Assembly (NCBI GenBank): GCA_963759295.1
Contig: CAVWYT010000007.1
Coordinates: 1 to 64,000, forward strand
Reading direction: 5' to 3'
Origin: WHSW01 sp963759295
GTDB taxonomy: Bacteria; Actinomycetota; Thermoleophilia; Solirubrobacterales; 70-9
Length of the DNA stretch: 64,000 bases
A program made the position numbers and the translations under genes. Under the pieces are notes generated by a model. The model ran no database searches, had not been told where the DNA came from, and saw only the letters and a list, made by a program, of their open reading frames with translations. Below are positions 40,904-49,541 of this stretch, in pieces (within the stretch, counting starts at the first letter, position 1; each line of letters begins with the position of its first letter).

Positions 40904-42476
40904 GGCCGTTGCCCTTGCGATGGACGAGGTGATCTCGGAGGTCGAAGCTCTGGTCGGCTGCGCCCTCCTCGTAGCCCGGCTCGCCGAGCGCGTGCTCGGC
41001 GGCGCCCAGCACGGCGGCGGGCTTGCCCGAGAAGTCGATCCCGCAGGAGCCCTGCTCGGCGAAAGCCTCGGGCGAGGCCTCACCGTGGCGCTTCGGCAGC
41101 ACGTAGCGGTCGTCGTAGTCACCGATCGCGACCATCCGGAACATCTCCTCGATCTCCGACGGCTGCATGCCGACGTCGGTGGCGATCGCAGTGTCGACGC
41201 GGCCCTCGACGTCGGCCGCGCGCATGAAGCGGCGCATCGCCACCATCCGCGCGAGCGAGCGGCGCACCGGCTCCGGATCGCCTGCGGCGAGGAACCCGGC
41301 GAGGTACTCGACCGGAATCCGCATCTGCTCGACCGCGGCGAAGAGCTCGTCGGGATCGGCCTCGGCGCCGCCGTCGACCATGCTCTCGACCGGCGACAGC
41401 GGCGGTACGTACCAGACCATCGGCAGCGTCCGGTACTCCGGGTGCAGAGGCAGCGCGATCCGCCAGCGCTTGCACATCGCGTACACCGGGGAGCGCCGCG
41501 CCGCCTCGATCCAGTCGTCGGCGATCCCGTCGCGGCGCGCCTGCTCGCGGACCTCGGGTTCCTCGGGGTCGAGCATCAGGTCGAGGTGGGCGTCGAGCAG
41601 ATCGTGCTCGTCGGGCACGGAGGCGGCCGCCTCGACCCGGTCGGTGTCGATGAGGACGATGCCGAGGTGGCGCAGACGCCCGACGCAGGTCTCCGAGCAG
41701 ACCGTCGGCAGCCCGGCCTCGACCCGCGGGTAACAGAAGTTGCACTTCTCCGCCTTGCCGGTGTTCCAGTTGAAGTACACCTTCTTGTACGGGCAGCCGG
41801 AGACGCAGAAGCGCCACGAGCGGCAGGCCTCCTGGTCGACGAGCACGATCCCGTCCTCCTCGCGCTTGTACATCGCGCCCGACGGACACGAGGCGACGCA
41901 GGAGGGGTTGACGCAGTGCTCGCAGATCCTCGGCAGATACATCATGAACGCCTGCTCGAACTCGAGCTTGACCTTGTCCTCGAGCTCGCGGCGGTTGGGG
42001 TCGGCGGCGGCCGAGGTCCGCGAGCCGGCGAGGTCGTCGTCCCAGTTGGGCCCCCACTCGAGGTCGAGGTCCTTTCCGGTGACCAGCGACTTCGGCCGCG
42101 CCACCGGCTGCACGTCCGACGACGGCGCGCTGATCAGATGGTCGTAGTCGTAGGTCCAGGGCTCGTAGTAGTCGTCGATCGTCGGCATGTCGGGGTTCCA
42201 GAAGATGTTGAGCAGCTTCTGGAGCCTCCCCAGGCGCCCACCGGCCTTCAGCGTCAGCTTGCCGCGTCGGTTGAGCGTCCAGCCGCCGTTCCAGCGCTCC
42301 TGGTCCTCGTAGTCGCGCGGGTAGCCGCGACCCGGCTTCGTCTCGACGTTGTTGAACCAGATGTACTCGGTGCCGCGCCGGTTCGTCCACACGTTCTTGC
42401 ATGTGACCGAGCAGGTGTGACAGCCGATGCACTTGTCGAGGTTCATCACCATCCCCATCTGCGCCCGCACCCTCAT
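40896..42476 (-). CDS. narH: Respiratory nitrate reductase beta subunit (Fe-S protein)
   Basis: 526 residues, ATG at 42476 overlapping the narG stop (ATGA). Four cysteine groups: CIGCHTCSVTCKNVW near the N-terminus, CEHCVNPSCVASCPSGAMYK, CRSWRFCVSGCPYKK, in which Trp replaces one Cys as expected for the [3Fe-4S] site of NarH, and CNFCYPRVEAGLPTVCSETC. It carries electrons from the b hemes of NarI to the Fe-S cluster of NarG. PLHPEYRTLPMVWYVPPLSP and GGAEADPDELFAAVEQMRIP are conserved C-terminal blocks. Length is normal, and unlike narG the frame is intact. Confidence 0.95.
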   Translation of the reverse strand: MRVRAQMGMVMNLDKCIGCHTCSVTCKNVWTNRRGTEYIWFNNVETKPGRGYPRDYEDQERWNGGWTLNRRGKLTLKAGGRLGRLQKLLNIFWNPDMPTIDDYYEPWTYDYDHLISAPSSDVQPVARPKSLVTGKDLDLEWGPNWDDDLAGSRTSAAADPNRRELEDKVKLEFEQAFMMYLPRICEHCVNPSCVASCPSGAMYKREEDGIVLVDQEACRSWRFCVSGCPYKKVYFNWNTGKAEKCNFCYPRVEAGLPTVCSETCVGRLRHLGIVLIDTDRVEAAASVPDEHDLLDAHLDLMLDPEEPEVREQARRDGIADDWIEAARRSPVYAMCKRWRIALPLHPEYRTLPMVWYVPPLSPVESMVDGGAEADPDELFAAVEQMRIPVEYLAGFLAAGDPEPVRRSLARMVAMRRFMRAADVEGRVDTAIATDVGMQPSEIEEMFRMVAIGDYDDRYVLPKRHGEASPEAFAEQGSCGIDFSGKPAAVLGAAEHALGEPGYEEGAADQSFDLRDHLVHRKGNGRG

Positions 42477-44575
42477 CGGTAATCGACCTCCCTGCGGCGC
42501 TTGCGGACGATGATCAGCTGGTCGCGCTGGGGACCGGTGGGGCCGTAGTAGTTGAAGCCCCAGGAGAGCTGCGCGTAGCCACCGATCAGGTGCGTCGGCT
42601 TGATCGAGATCCGGGTCAGCGAGTTGTCGGTGCCGCCGCGCGCGCCGGAGATCTCCGACACCGGGACGTTCACGTGCCGGTCCTGTGAGTGGTAGAAGAG
42701 CGCCACCCCGGGCGGCACCCGGTGGGAGACGGCGGCGCGGCAGGCGACGTTGCCGTGACGGTTGTAGACCTCGAGCCAGTCGTTGTCGGCGACGCCGATC
42801 TTCTCCGCGTCGACGACCGACAGCCACATCGCCGGGCCACCGCGAAACAGCGTCAGCATCAGCAGGTTGTCCTGAAACTCGGAGTGGATCGACCACTTGG
42901 AGTGCGGGGTGAGATAGCGAACGGTCACCTCGAGGCCCTGCTCGGCAGCCGGCTCGCCGGCGAGCCCGAGCAGCTGTCCCGCGTCGACCGGCGGCCGGTA
43001 GGCGGGCAGCGCCTCGCCCATGTCCAGCATCCACTCGTGGTCGATGAACAGCTGCTGGCGACCGGTGAGCGTGCGCCACGGGATCAGGAGCTCGACGTTG
43101 GCGGTGAAGGGCGAGTAACGACGCTGGCGGGATTCGAGACCCGACCACTCCGCCGAGGCGATCACCTTGCGTGGCTGGACCCCGATCTCGCCGAAGGTGA
43201 GCCGCTCGTCGGCGCGCTCCTCCGGCACCTGGGCGAGCGCGAGCCCGGTCTGAGGCTCCAGCGCCCGGAACCCCTCCACCGCGAGGCGCCCGTTCGTGGT
43301 CCCCGAGAGCGCCAGGATCGCCTCGCAGACGTCGACGTCGCGGGACAGGGAGGGGCGTCCGTTCGCCGGGCCGCCGCCGTTCGAGCGCCCGTTTCGGCGT
43401 GCCAGCTCGGCGACCTCTGGCTCCGGCTTCCACGAGACGCCCTTGGCGCCGATACCGGCGTTTTCGACCAGCGGACCGAGCGCCCTCATCTTCTCGCTCA
43501 CGGCCGCGTAGTCGCGCTCCACCGCGACCAGCTTGGGCATCGTCCGCCCGGGGACCGGATCGCACTCGCCGGCGCGCCAGTCGCGCACCCGCCCGAGCGG
43601 CTGGGCGATCTCGTCAGGGGTGTCGTGAAGCAGCGGCGCGGCCACCAGGTCGGTCCGGGTGCCGAGATGCTCGGCCGCCAACCGGCTGAACTTCTCGGCG
43701 ATCCGGTTGAACGCCTCCCAGTCGGTCTTCGTCTCCCACGGCGGCGGGATCGCGGCGTTGAACGGATGCACGAACGGGTGCAGGTCGGTGCTCGAGAGAT
43801 CGTGCTTCTCGTACCAGGTTGCCGCGGGCAGGACGATGTCCGAGTACACGCAGGAGCCGTTCATGCGGAAGTCGAGCGTCGTGAACAGGTCGACCTTGCC
43901 CGTCGGCGCCTGGTCGGCCCATTCGACCTCGCGCGGGCGCTTGGAGGGCGCCGACTCGTCGGAGCGGACCGCCGCGTCGGGCACCCCGAGGATGTGGCGG
44001 AGGAAGTACTCGTGGCCCTTGCTCGAGGAGCCGAGCAGGTTGGCGCGCCACAGCGACAGCACCCGCGGAAAGTTGGCGGGCTCGTCGGGGGCCTCGCAGG
44101 CGAAGCGCAGCCGCCCCTCCCGCAGCTCCTCGACGACGTGCTCCGCCGGCTCGACACCCTTGGCGTGCGCCTCGTCACAGAGATCGAGGGGGTTGCGGTC
44201 GAAGCTCGGATAGGACGGCAGCCAGCCGAGCCGTGCCGCGAGCGCGTGGCAATCGGCGAGATGGCGGTCGCCGAGCGCCCCGTTGCCCGCGGGCGAGGTG
44301 AACTCGTCGGCGCCAAACGTCTCGTAGCGCCATTGGTCGCTGGCGAGATACCAAAACGGCGTCGCCGGCTGCTGGCGGGGGGGTCGCTGCCAGTCGAGCG
44401 CGAAGGCGACCGTCGACCAGCCGGTGATCGGCCGCACCTTCTCCTGGCCGACGTAGTGGGCCCAGCCGCCCCCGTTGACGCCCTGGCAGCCGCAGAACAG
44501 AACGAGGGCGAGCATCGTGCGGTAGGTCTGGTCGGCGTGGAACCAGTGGTTGGTGCCGGCGCCCATGACGATCAT
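42473..44575 (-). CDS. narG: Respiratory nitrate reductase alpha subunit, C-terminal part (frameshifted)
   Basis: This frame carries the C-terminal ~700 residues of NarG. It begins MIVMGAGTNHWFHADQTYRT and continues with LFCGCQGVNGGGWAHYVGQE, KPRITGW-like VRPITGWSTVAFALDW, SEPARSDIVLP-equivalent SCVYSDIVLPAATWYEKHDL, SSTDLHPFVHPFNAAIPPPW, and the terminal HLIGGYAQLSWGFNYYGPTG. These bind the second half of the bis-MGD cofactor. The preceding part of the protein ends in the other frame at 44572 (NAERTRGAR); adding one G to the GGGG run near 44582-44585 would read ERTRGRSMIVMGAG and fuse the two parts into one NarG of about 1,225 residues. Confidence 0.88.
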   Translation of the reverse strand: MIVMGAGTNHWFHADQTYRTMLALVLFCGCQGVNGGGWAHYVGQEKVRPITGWSTVAFALDWQRPPRQQPATPFWYLASDQWRYETFGADEFTSPAGNGALGDRHLADCHALAARLGWLPSYPSFDRNPLDLCDEAHAKGVEPAEHVVEELREGRLRFACEAPDEPANFPRVLSLWRANLLGSSSKGHEYFLRHILGVPDAAVRSDESAPSKRPREVEWADQAPTGKVDLFTTLDFRMNGSCVYSDIVLPAATWYEKHDLSSTDLHPFVHPFNAAIPPPWETKTDWEAFNRIAEKFSRLAAEHLGTRTDLVAAPLLHDTPDEIAQPLGRVRDWRAGECDPVPGRTMPKLVAVERDYAAVSEKMRALGPLVENAGIGAKGVSWKPEPEVAELARRNGRSNGGGPANGRPSLSRDVDVCEAILALSGTTNGRLAVEGFRALEPQTGLALAQVPEERADERLTFGEIGVQPRKVIASAEWSGLESRQRRYSPFTANVELLIPWRTLTGRQQLFIDHEWMLDMGEALPAYRPPVDAGQLLGLAGEPAAEQGLEVTVRYLTPHSKWSIHSEFQDNLLMLTLFRGGPAMWLSVVDAEKIGVADNDWLEVYNRHGNVACRAAVSHRVPPGVALFYHSQDRHVNVPVSEISGARGGTDNSLTRISIKPTHLIGGYAQLSWGFNYYGPTGPQRDQLIIVRKRRREVDYR

Positions 44576-46149
44576 CGAGCGCCCCGGGTCCGCTCGGCAT
44601 TGGCGGCGAACTCGCGCGCGATCCGGATGCAGCGGCCGGCGTCGACGCCGGTGATCGCCTCCTGCCAGGCGGGGGTGTGCGGGGCCGAATCGTCGTCGTA
44701 GCCGCTCGGCCACTCGCCGGGAAGCCCCTCGCGCGCGACCCCGTACTGGGCGAGCGCGAGATCGAGCACGGTGGTCACGAGCCGGCCGCCGACCCGCCTC
44801 GCCGGGACGCCCCGCAGCATCGTCGTGCCGCCCTCGGTCTCGCCGCCCTCGAACCGCGGCAGGGTCACCTCGACCAGCTCCTCGTGGTGACCGAGCAGGC
44901 TGAGGGCCGGATCGACCTCGCCGAGATCGAGGTTCCAGCCGCCGGCGTTGCGCTCGCCCCAGCGGTGGCCGATCGAGCCGTTCGGGACCACCGGCGCGCC
45001 CCGCGTCGCGTCGAAGACGACCGCCTTCCAGTCCGCGTTCTCACCGCCGTCGCCGAGGTCGGAGGCGCGCAGGAACGCGTCGGCGACGCGCGAGCCGTCG
45101 TCGCGCTCGCGTAGCGTCACCAGCATCGGCATGTCGGTGTAGCGGCGGGCATAGTCGCGGAAGTAGGGGACCTCGCGCTCGACGTAGAACTCGTGCAGGA
45201 TCACGTGGCCCATAGCCATCGCCAGCGCGCCGTCGGTGCCGGCCTCGGCCGGGAGCCATTGGTCGGCGAACTTCGTGTGCCCGGCGTAGTCGGGCGAGAT
45301 CACCACGACCTTCTGGCCGCGGTATCGGGCCTCGGTCATGAAGTGGGCGTCCGGGGTCCTCGTCTGTGGGATGTTCGAGCCCCAGAGCATCAGGTAGGAG
45401 GCGTTCCACCAGTCGGCCGACTCGGGGACGTCGGTCTGATCACCCCAGATCTGCGGCGAGGCCGGCGGCAGGTCCGCGTACCAGTCATAGAAGGAGAGGC
45501 AGACCCCGCCGATCAGCGAAAGAAAGCGGGTACCGGCCGTGTAGGAGACCATCGACATCGCCGGGATCGGGGAGAACCCGGCGATCCGGTCGGGGCCGTA
45601 ACGGCGAATCGTGTGCACGTGGGCGGCGGCGATCAGCTCCGCGGCCTCGTCCCAGGAGGCGCGCAAGAAGCCCCCCTTGCCCCGCTGCGACTTGTAGGCG
45701 CGGGCGCGCTGCGGGTCCTCGACGATCGAGGCCCAGGCCTCGACCGGGTCTTCGAGGCGCTCGCGCGCCGCCCGGTACATCTCCAGCAGGATCCCCCGCA
45801 CGTAGGGGTATTTCGGGCGCAGCGGCGAGTACACGTACCAGGAGAAGGAGGCACCGCGCGGACAGCCCCGGGGCTCGTAGTCGGGAACGTCCGGCCCGTT
45901 GCTCGGGTAATCCGTCTGCTGGGTCTCCCAGGTGACGAGCCCGTCCTTGACGTGGATCTTCCACGAGCACGAGCCGGTGCAGTTGACACCGTGAGTCGAG
46001 CGCACGATGCGATCGTGCTGCCAGCGGCGCCGGTAGGACGCCTCCCAGTCGCGCGCGTAGGTCGATGCCTCGTTCCAGCCGTCGGCGGAGCGCTGACGCG
46101 GCTCGAAGAACTGCTTGGCCCGCAACAGGGCGCGGCCGCGGGCGCTCAT
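44572..46149 (-). CDS. narG: Respiratory nitrate reductase alpha subunit, N-terminal part
   Basis: 525 residues starting MSARGRALLRAKQFFEPRQR. The [4Fe-4S] FS0 ligands follow the NarG pattern His53-x3-Cys57-x3-Cys61 in THGVNCTGSCSWKIHVKDGL and Cys96 in EPRGCPRGASFSWY. The molybdenum-site region SFYDWYADLPPASPQIWGDQ and SYLMLWGSNIPQTRTPDAHF are present. NarG reduces nitrate to nitrite at the cytoplasmic face, coupled to quinol oxidation. No Tat signal is present, as expected for the inward-facing NarG type. First gene of the operon; the frame breaks at a G run near 44585, so as given the product would be truncated. Confidence 0.93.
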   Translation of the reverse strand: MSARGRALLRAKQFFEPRQRSADGWNEASTYARDWEASYRRRWQHDRIVRSTHGVNCTGSCSWKIHVKDGLVTWETQQTDYPSNGPDVPDYEPRGCPRGASFSWYVYSPLRPKYPYVRGILLEMYRAARERLEDPVEAWASIVEDPQRARAYKSQRGKGGFLRASWDEAAELIAAAHVHTIRRYGPDRIAGFSPIPAMSMVSYTAGTRFLSLIGGVCLSFYDWYADLPPASPQIWGDQTDVPESADWWNASYLMLWGSNIPQTRTPDAHFMTEARYRGQKVVVISPDYAGHTKFADQWLPAEAGTDGALAMAMGHVILHEFYVEREVPYFRDYARRYTDMPMLVTLRERDDGSRVADAFLRASDLGDGGENADWKAVVFDATRGAPVVPNGSIGHRWGERNAGGWNLDLGEVDPALSLLGHHEELVEVTLPRFEGGETEGGTTMLRGVPARRVGGRLVTTVLDLALAQYGVAREGLPGEWPSGYDDDSAPHTPAWQEAITGVDAGRCIRIAREFAANAERTRGAR

Positions 46150-46302
46150 CCGCTCATTCCCGCCCGCTGGACCGGGTGCTCCATCGGCGGGCGATCCTAT
46201 CCGAACCCCGCGGCCTCAAGCGTGCAAACGAGCCGCGCCGGACGCGTCGCCTCTCGGCCCAGCGGCTCACGAACCGCCGCGCTCGATCGTTATCACCACG
46301 AC

Positions 46303-46842
46303 ATGCACAGCCGACTGACCGTCTTCGAGACAACGCTTGGAACGGCCGCCGTCACCTGGGCCGAACGCGGGCTTACGGGGGTCTGCCTACCGCTCGGCGG
46401 CCGCGCGCAGGCGCTGGCTCGGATCCGGCGCCGTCACCCGGGCGCCGCCGAGGCGCCGCCACCCGCGCCGGTGCGCGAGGCCGTCGACGAGATCGCCGGC
46501 ATGCTCGCCGGCGAGCCCCGCGATCTGACCGGCGTCGAGCTCGACATGCGGGGCGTCGAGCAGTTCGACCGCCGCGTCTACTCCGCGGCGCGGACGATCG
46601 CGCCTGGGACGACCCGAACCTACGGTGAGCTCGCCGCCATGATCGGTGCTCCGCAGGAGGCGCGTGCGGTCGGCGCGGCCCTCGCTCGCAACCCCTTCCC
46701 GCTCCTCGTGCCCTGCCATCGGGTGCTCGCCGCGGGCGGCGGCCTCGGCGGCTTCTCGGCGCCCGGCGGGGTGGCGACGAAGCTGCGACTGCTGGGCATC
46801 GAGGGCGTCCCGTTCGCCCAGCAACCGTCGCTGTTCACATGA
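46303..46842 (+). CDS. ogt: Methylated-DNA--[protein]-cysteine S-methyltransferase (MGMT)
   Basis: 179 residues from ATG at 46303. Active-site motif LLVPCHRVLAAGGGLGGFSA contains the acceptor Cys in PCHRV. The winged-helix part is ARTIAPGTTRTYGELAAMIG and ARAVGAALARNPFP with the Arg finger. The protein directly reverses O6-alkylguanine by transferring the alkyl group to its own Cys (suicide enzyme). It is divergent from narG, so a nitrate-respiring cell has an alkyl-repair gene on each side of the nar genes (the ATL protein at 37763 is the other). Confidence 0.92.
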   Translation: MHSRLTVFETTLGTAAVTWAERGLTGVCLPLGGRAQALARIRRRHPGAAEAPPPAPVREAVDEIAGMLAGEPRDLTGVELDMRGVEQFDRRVYSAARTIAPGTTRTYGELAAMIGAPQEARAVGAALARNPFPLLVPCHRVLAAGGGLGGFSAPGGVATKLRLLGIEGVPFAQQPSLFT

Positions 46843-46862
46843 ACTTCCCGAACGATCCCCCA

Positions 46863-46908
46863 CCCGCCGAGTTGGCGACCGGATGCGCCGCTAACGATCG
46901 TCGGCGGG
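46863..46908. terminator. Hairpin between convergent genes
   Basis: CCCGCCGA (46863-46870) and TCGGCGGG (46901-46908) form a perfect 8-bp stem over a 30-base loop, between the MGMT stop and the C-terminal end of the coiled-coil gene. No T-run. Confidence 0.4.
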
Positions 46909-47697
46909 CAGCTGGCGCTCCGCGGCGCTGACCTCTCGCTGGAGCGCCTTTACCTCGCGCTTCGCGGTCGCCAGGTCGGCTCGCGCGCGGCGCAGGTCGC
47001 CCTCCGCCGCATCGACCCGGCTGACGCTCTGATCGCGGCGGGCCTCGGCGACCTCGAGGCGCTCGCGCAGCCGCGCCAGCTCCCTGCCGGCGCGCTCGAC
47101 CTCGCGGCGCTGCGACCGCTTCGGCGCCCGGCCACGGCGGGGCTTGCCGGCGCCGGAGAGCGCAGAGATTCCGATCGTCGCCGCGGTCGCCTCGCGCTCC
47201 ACCCGCCCGTGCAGCACCCGCGATCGCAGCTCTGCGTCCGCGCCGGCCGCGTGCAGGGTCTCGGCGACGCGGTCGATGATCGCGCCGCTCGCCCGCCGGC
47301 CACCGACCCCGCCCACCCGCCGGGCCGCCTCGACCATCCCCTCGACCTCGTGGCGCTCTCCGGCCGCCGCGTCGCGGAGCTCGGCCGGGTCGGCGTCCTC
47401 GTCGAGCACCCGTCGCTGCGCCTCGGCCAGCTCGTCCACGGCCGCCGTGAACCGGCGGGCGCGCTCGGGATCTTCGGCGCTGACCCGGTTGATCAGCCAT
47501 GCCGCCCGCGAGGGCCGGCGCAGCTTCTTCACTCGCTCCGCGGCCCCGCGCTCGCCCTCGGCCCGGAGCTCCTTGGCGAGCTCGTTGCGGGAGGCGACGA
47601 AGCCGTCCGGCGGCTCGCTGTAGAGCGGGTCGAGGCGGCGCTCGACCTCGAGAGTGAGATCCGGCTCCGCTTCGCTCTGCTGGTCGCGCTTCGGCAT
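46891..47697 (-). CDS. Coiled-coil hypothetical protein
   Basis: 268 residues, ATG at 47697 (MPKRDQQSEAEPDLTLEVER). The N-terminal 160 residues are helical: LDPLYSEPPDGFVASRNELA, KELRAEGERGAAERVKKLRR, PSRAAWLINRVSAEDPERAR and RVAETLHAAGADAELRSRVL. The LYSEPPDGFVxxRN and LKKLRRPS-AAWLIN blocks recur in many actinobacterial proteins of unknown function. From about residue 200 a highly charged stretch (REVERAGRELARLRERLEVA, AEGDLRRARADLATAKREVK) predicts a coiled coil. No catalytic motif or membrane segment. Longer upstream frames are not protein-like. Confidence 0.72.
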   Translation of the reverse strand: MPKRDQQSEAEPDLTLEVERRLDPLYSEPPDGFVASRNELAKELRAEGERGAAERVKKLRRPSRAAWLINRVSAEDPERARRFTAAVDELAEAQRRVLDEDADPAELRDAAAGERHEVEGMVEAARRVGGVGGRRASGAIIDRVAETLHAAGADAELRSRVLHGRVEREATAATIGISALSGAGKPRRGRAPKRSQRREVERAGRELARLRERLEVAEARRDQSVSRVDAAEGDLRRARADLATAKREVKALQREVSAAERQLPADDR

Positions 47698-47848
47698 CGA
47701 GATGGGTGACGCGAGTTCTACTCCAAGCGGCGGCGCGGGTCGGCGGCCCGCTCCAGATCCGCCGGGGTGGTCGCCACGCCCCGATCCACCGGCCGGATCG
47801 CCGGTTCTCGCAGCGTTACCGTCCCGAGACCATGGGTAGGAGACCCGC

Positions 47849-48466
47849 ATGGCGGCGACCGCCGCGGAGCTGATCCCCGAGGGACGCGGCATCAAGGCGC
47901 TGCGCGATGCGGCCGCCGGCTGCCGGGCATGCCCGCTGTGGCGCGACGCGACCCAGACGGTGTTCGGAGACGGGGCCGCTCGCGCCGCGCTGATGCTGGT
48001 CGGCGAGGTGCCCGGGGACCGCGAGGATCGCGAGGGAGTGCCGTTCGTGGGCCCGGCCGGCCACCTGCTCGATCGGGCGCTCGCCGACGCCGGGATCGAC
48101 CCCGCCGACACCTACCGGACCAACGCCGTCAAGCACTTCAAGTGGAAACCGCGCGGCAAGCGCCGCATCCACCAGACGCCGTCGAAGCTCGAGGTCGAGG
48201 CGTGCCGACCATGGCTCGACGCCGAGCTCGACCGGGTGCGCCCCGAGGTCGTCGGCATCCTCGGCGCAACCGCCGCGAAGGCGCTCCTCGGCCCCAGCTT
48301 CCGGGTCACCAAGCAGCACGGTGAGCGGCTCGAGGTGGATTTCGCCCCGGTCGCGATCGCGACCTTCCATCCGTCCGCGGTGCTGAGGGCCCAGGACGAG
48401 GACCGCGAGCGGGCGTACGCCGACCTGGTCGCCGACCTTCGGGTGATCGCCGGGGCGCTCGGCTGA
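47849..48466 (+). CDS. udgX: UdgX-type uracil-DNA binding protein / glycosylase
   Basis: 205 residues. Family 4-like UDG core with motif A GEVPGDREDREGVPFVGPAG and motif B AIATFHPSAVLRAQ. The UdgX-specific loop GKRRIHQTPS is intact with His108. In the Mycobacterium smegmatis prototype that His attacks the abasic sugar and makes a covalent protein-DNA crosslink after uracil excision. Iron-sulfur ligands appear as Cys25 and Cys28 (GCRACPLW), His96 (NAVKHFK) and Cys119 (ACRPW), matching the prototype as I recall it. Motif A has Val where many UdgX proteins have Gln (GEQPGD). ATG at 47849. Convergent with the epimerase gene two bases away. Confidence 0.92.
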   Translation: MAATAAELIPEGRGIKALRDAAAGCRACPLWRDATQTVFGDGAARAALMLVGEVPGDREDREGVPFVGPAGHLLDRALADAGIDPADTYRTNAVKHFKWKPRGKRRIHQTPSKLEVEACRPWLDAELDRVRPEVVGILGATAAKALLGPSFRVTKQHGERLEVDFAPVAIATFHPSAVLRAQDEDRERAYADLVADLRVIAGALG

Positions 48467-48467
48467 A

Positions 48468-49541
48468 CTAGGGCTTGGCGCCGACGCCGCTGCGCAGCTC
48501 GCCCTGCCGCAGCGGCCCGGTTGTGGCGGGGTCGAGCGGGGGCGTCGGGTGACCCGAGCCCTTGCCGAGGCCCGCGAGCAGCTCGCCGAGCGCCTCGGCG
48601 GCGCTGTGGCGTGGCCGCCAACCGAGCTCGACGTTGGCCCGCCGGGCGCTCATGATCGGCACCGCGAGAGCCATGTCGAGCCACCCGGGCGGCGACGGTT
48701 GTAGCCGCAGCCTCCAGGAGAGCGCGGCGAGGGCGCGAAGCAGGCGCGGCGAGACGCGGAGCCGGCGGGCGTCGAGGATCTCGGCCAGCGACTCCGGATC
48801 GAGAACCGGCTCGGCGGCGAGGTTGAAGGCGCCCGCCGCGTCGCCGATCGTCGCCAGTCGAAAGGCCTCGGCGACGTCGGCGGTGTGAACGGCCTGGAAG
48901 CGCAGCCGCTCGATCTCCGGGATCACGGGCACGCCCGCACGAAGCAGCGGGCTCGGGAACAGCGGTCCGAGGAACAGGCGCCGGATGCCGGTCGCCGCCT
49001 CGCGCCGGAAGATCAACGCCGGGCGCAGGCGAACGACGCGAATCGACTCATGCTCGCCCTCGAACCGGTCGAGGATCGACTCGACCTCGGCCTTGTGGCG
49101 CGAGTAGAAGGAGCTGCGGACGCCGCCGGTCGGCCAGCTCTCGTCGACCGCTCGGTCCTTCGGGCCCGGCGAGTAGGCACCGACCGACGAGGCGTGAACG
49201 ATCGACCCGACGCCCGCCGCGGCGGCGCTCTCGAACACCCGGCGGCTGCCGTCGACGTTGACGGCCCGGAGCGTAGCCTGATCGCGCGAGGGCTGGATCA
49301 ACCAGGCGAGATGGATGACGGTGTCGACGCCCTGGAACGCCTCGGCCAACCGGTCGTCGGTGACCAGGTTCGCCACCCGCCACTCGACCTTTGGGACCTC
49401 GAGCCTGGGGGCGCGGCGTGCGAGCCCGACCACCGAGCGCACCGCCGGCTCGGCGGCGAGCGCCGCGACCACCGCACTGCCGACGTTCCCGGTAGCCCCG
49501 GTTACGGCGACGCGCATCCCCCCCTTCGCCCCGTCCGCCAT
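48468..49541 (-). CDS. NAD-dependent epimerase/dehydratase family protein
   Basis: 357 residues, extended SDR. The NAD motif is MRVAVTGATGNVGSAVVAAL; VDTVIHLAWLIQPSRDQATL and VNVDGSRRVFESAAAAGVGS follow. The catalytic region is IVHASSVGAYSPGPKD with YSRHKAEVE (Tyr and Lys). The C-terminal substrate domain includes VVRLRPALIFRREAATGIRR and FNLAAEPVLDPESLAEILDA. ATG at 49541 overlaps the stop of the small zinc-binding protein gene (ATGA). Substrate unknown, probably a nucleotide sugar or similar diol; related actinobacterial proteins are simply called SDR. Confidence 0.87.
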   Translation of the reverse strand: MADGAKGGMRVAVTGATGNVGSAVVAALAAEPAVRSVVGLARRAPRLEVPKVEWRVANLVTDDRLAEAFQGVDTVIHLAWLIQPSRDQATLRAVNVDGSRRVFESAAAAGVGSIVHASSVGAYSPGPKDRAVDESWPTGGVRSSFYSRHKAEVESILDRFEGEHESIRVVRLRPALIFRREAATGIRRLFLGPLFPSPLLRAGVPVIPEIERLRFQAVHTADVAEAFRLATIGDAAGAFNLAAEPVLDPESLAEILDARRLRVSPRLLRALAALSWRLRLQPSPPGWLDMALAVPIMSARRANVELGWRPRHSAAEALGELLAGLGKGSGHPTPPLDPATTGPLRQGELRSGVGAKP

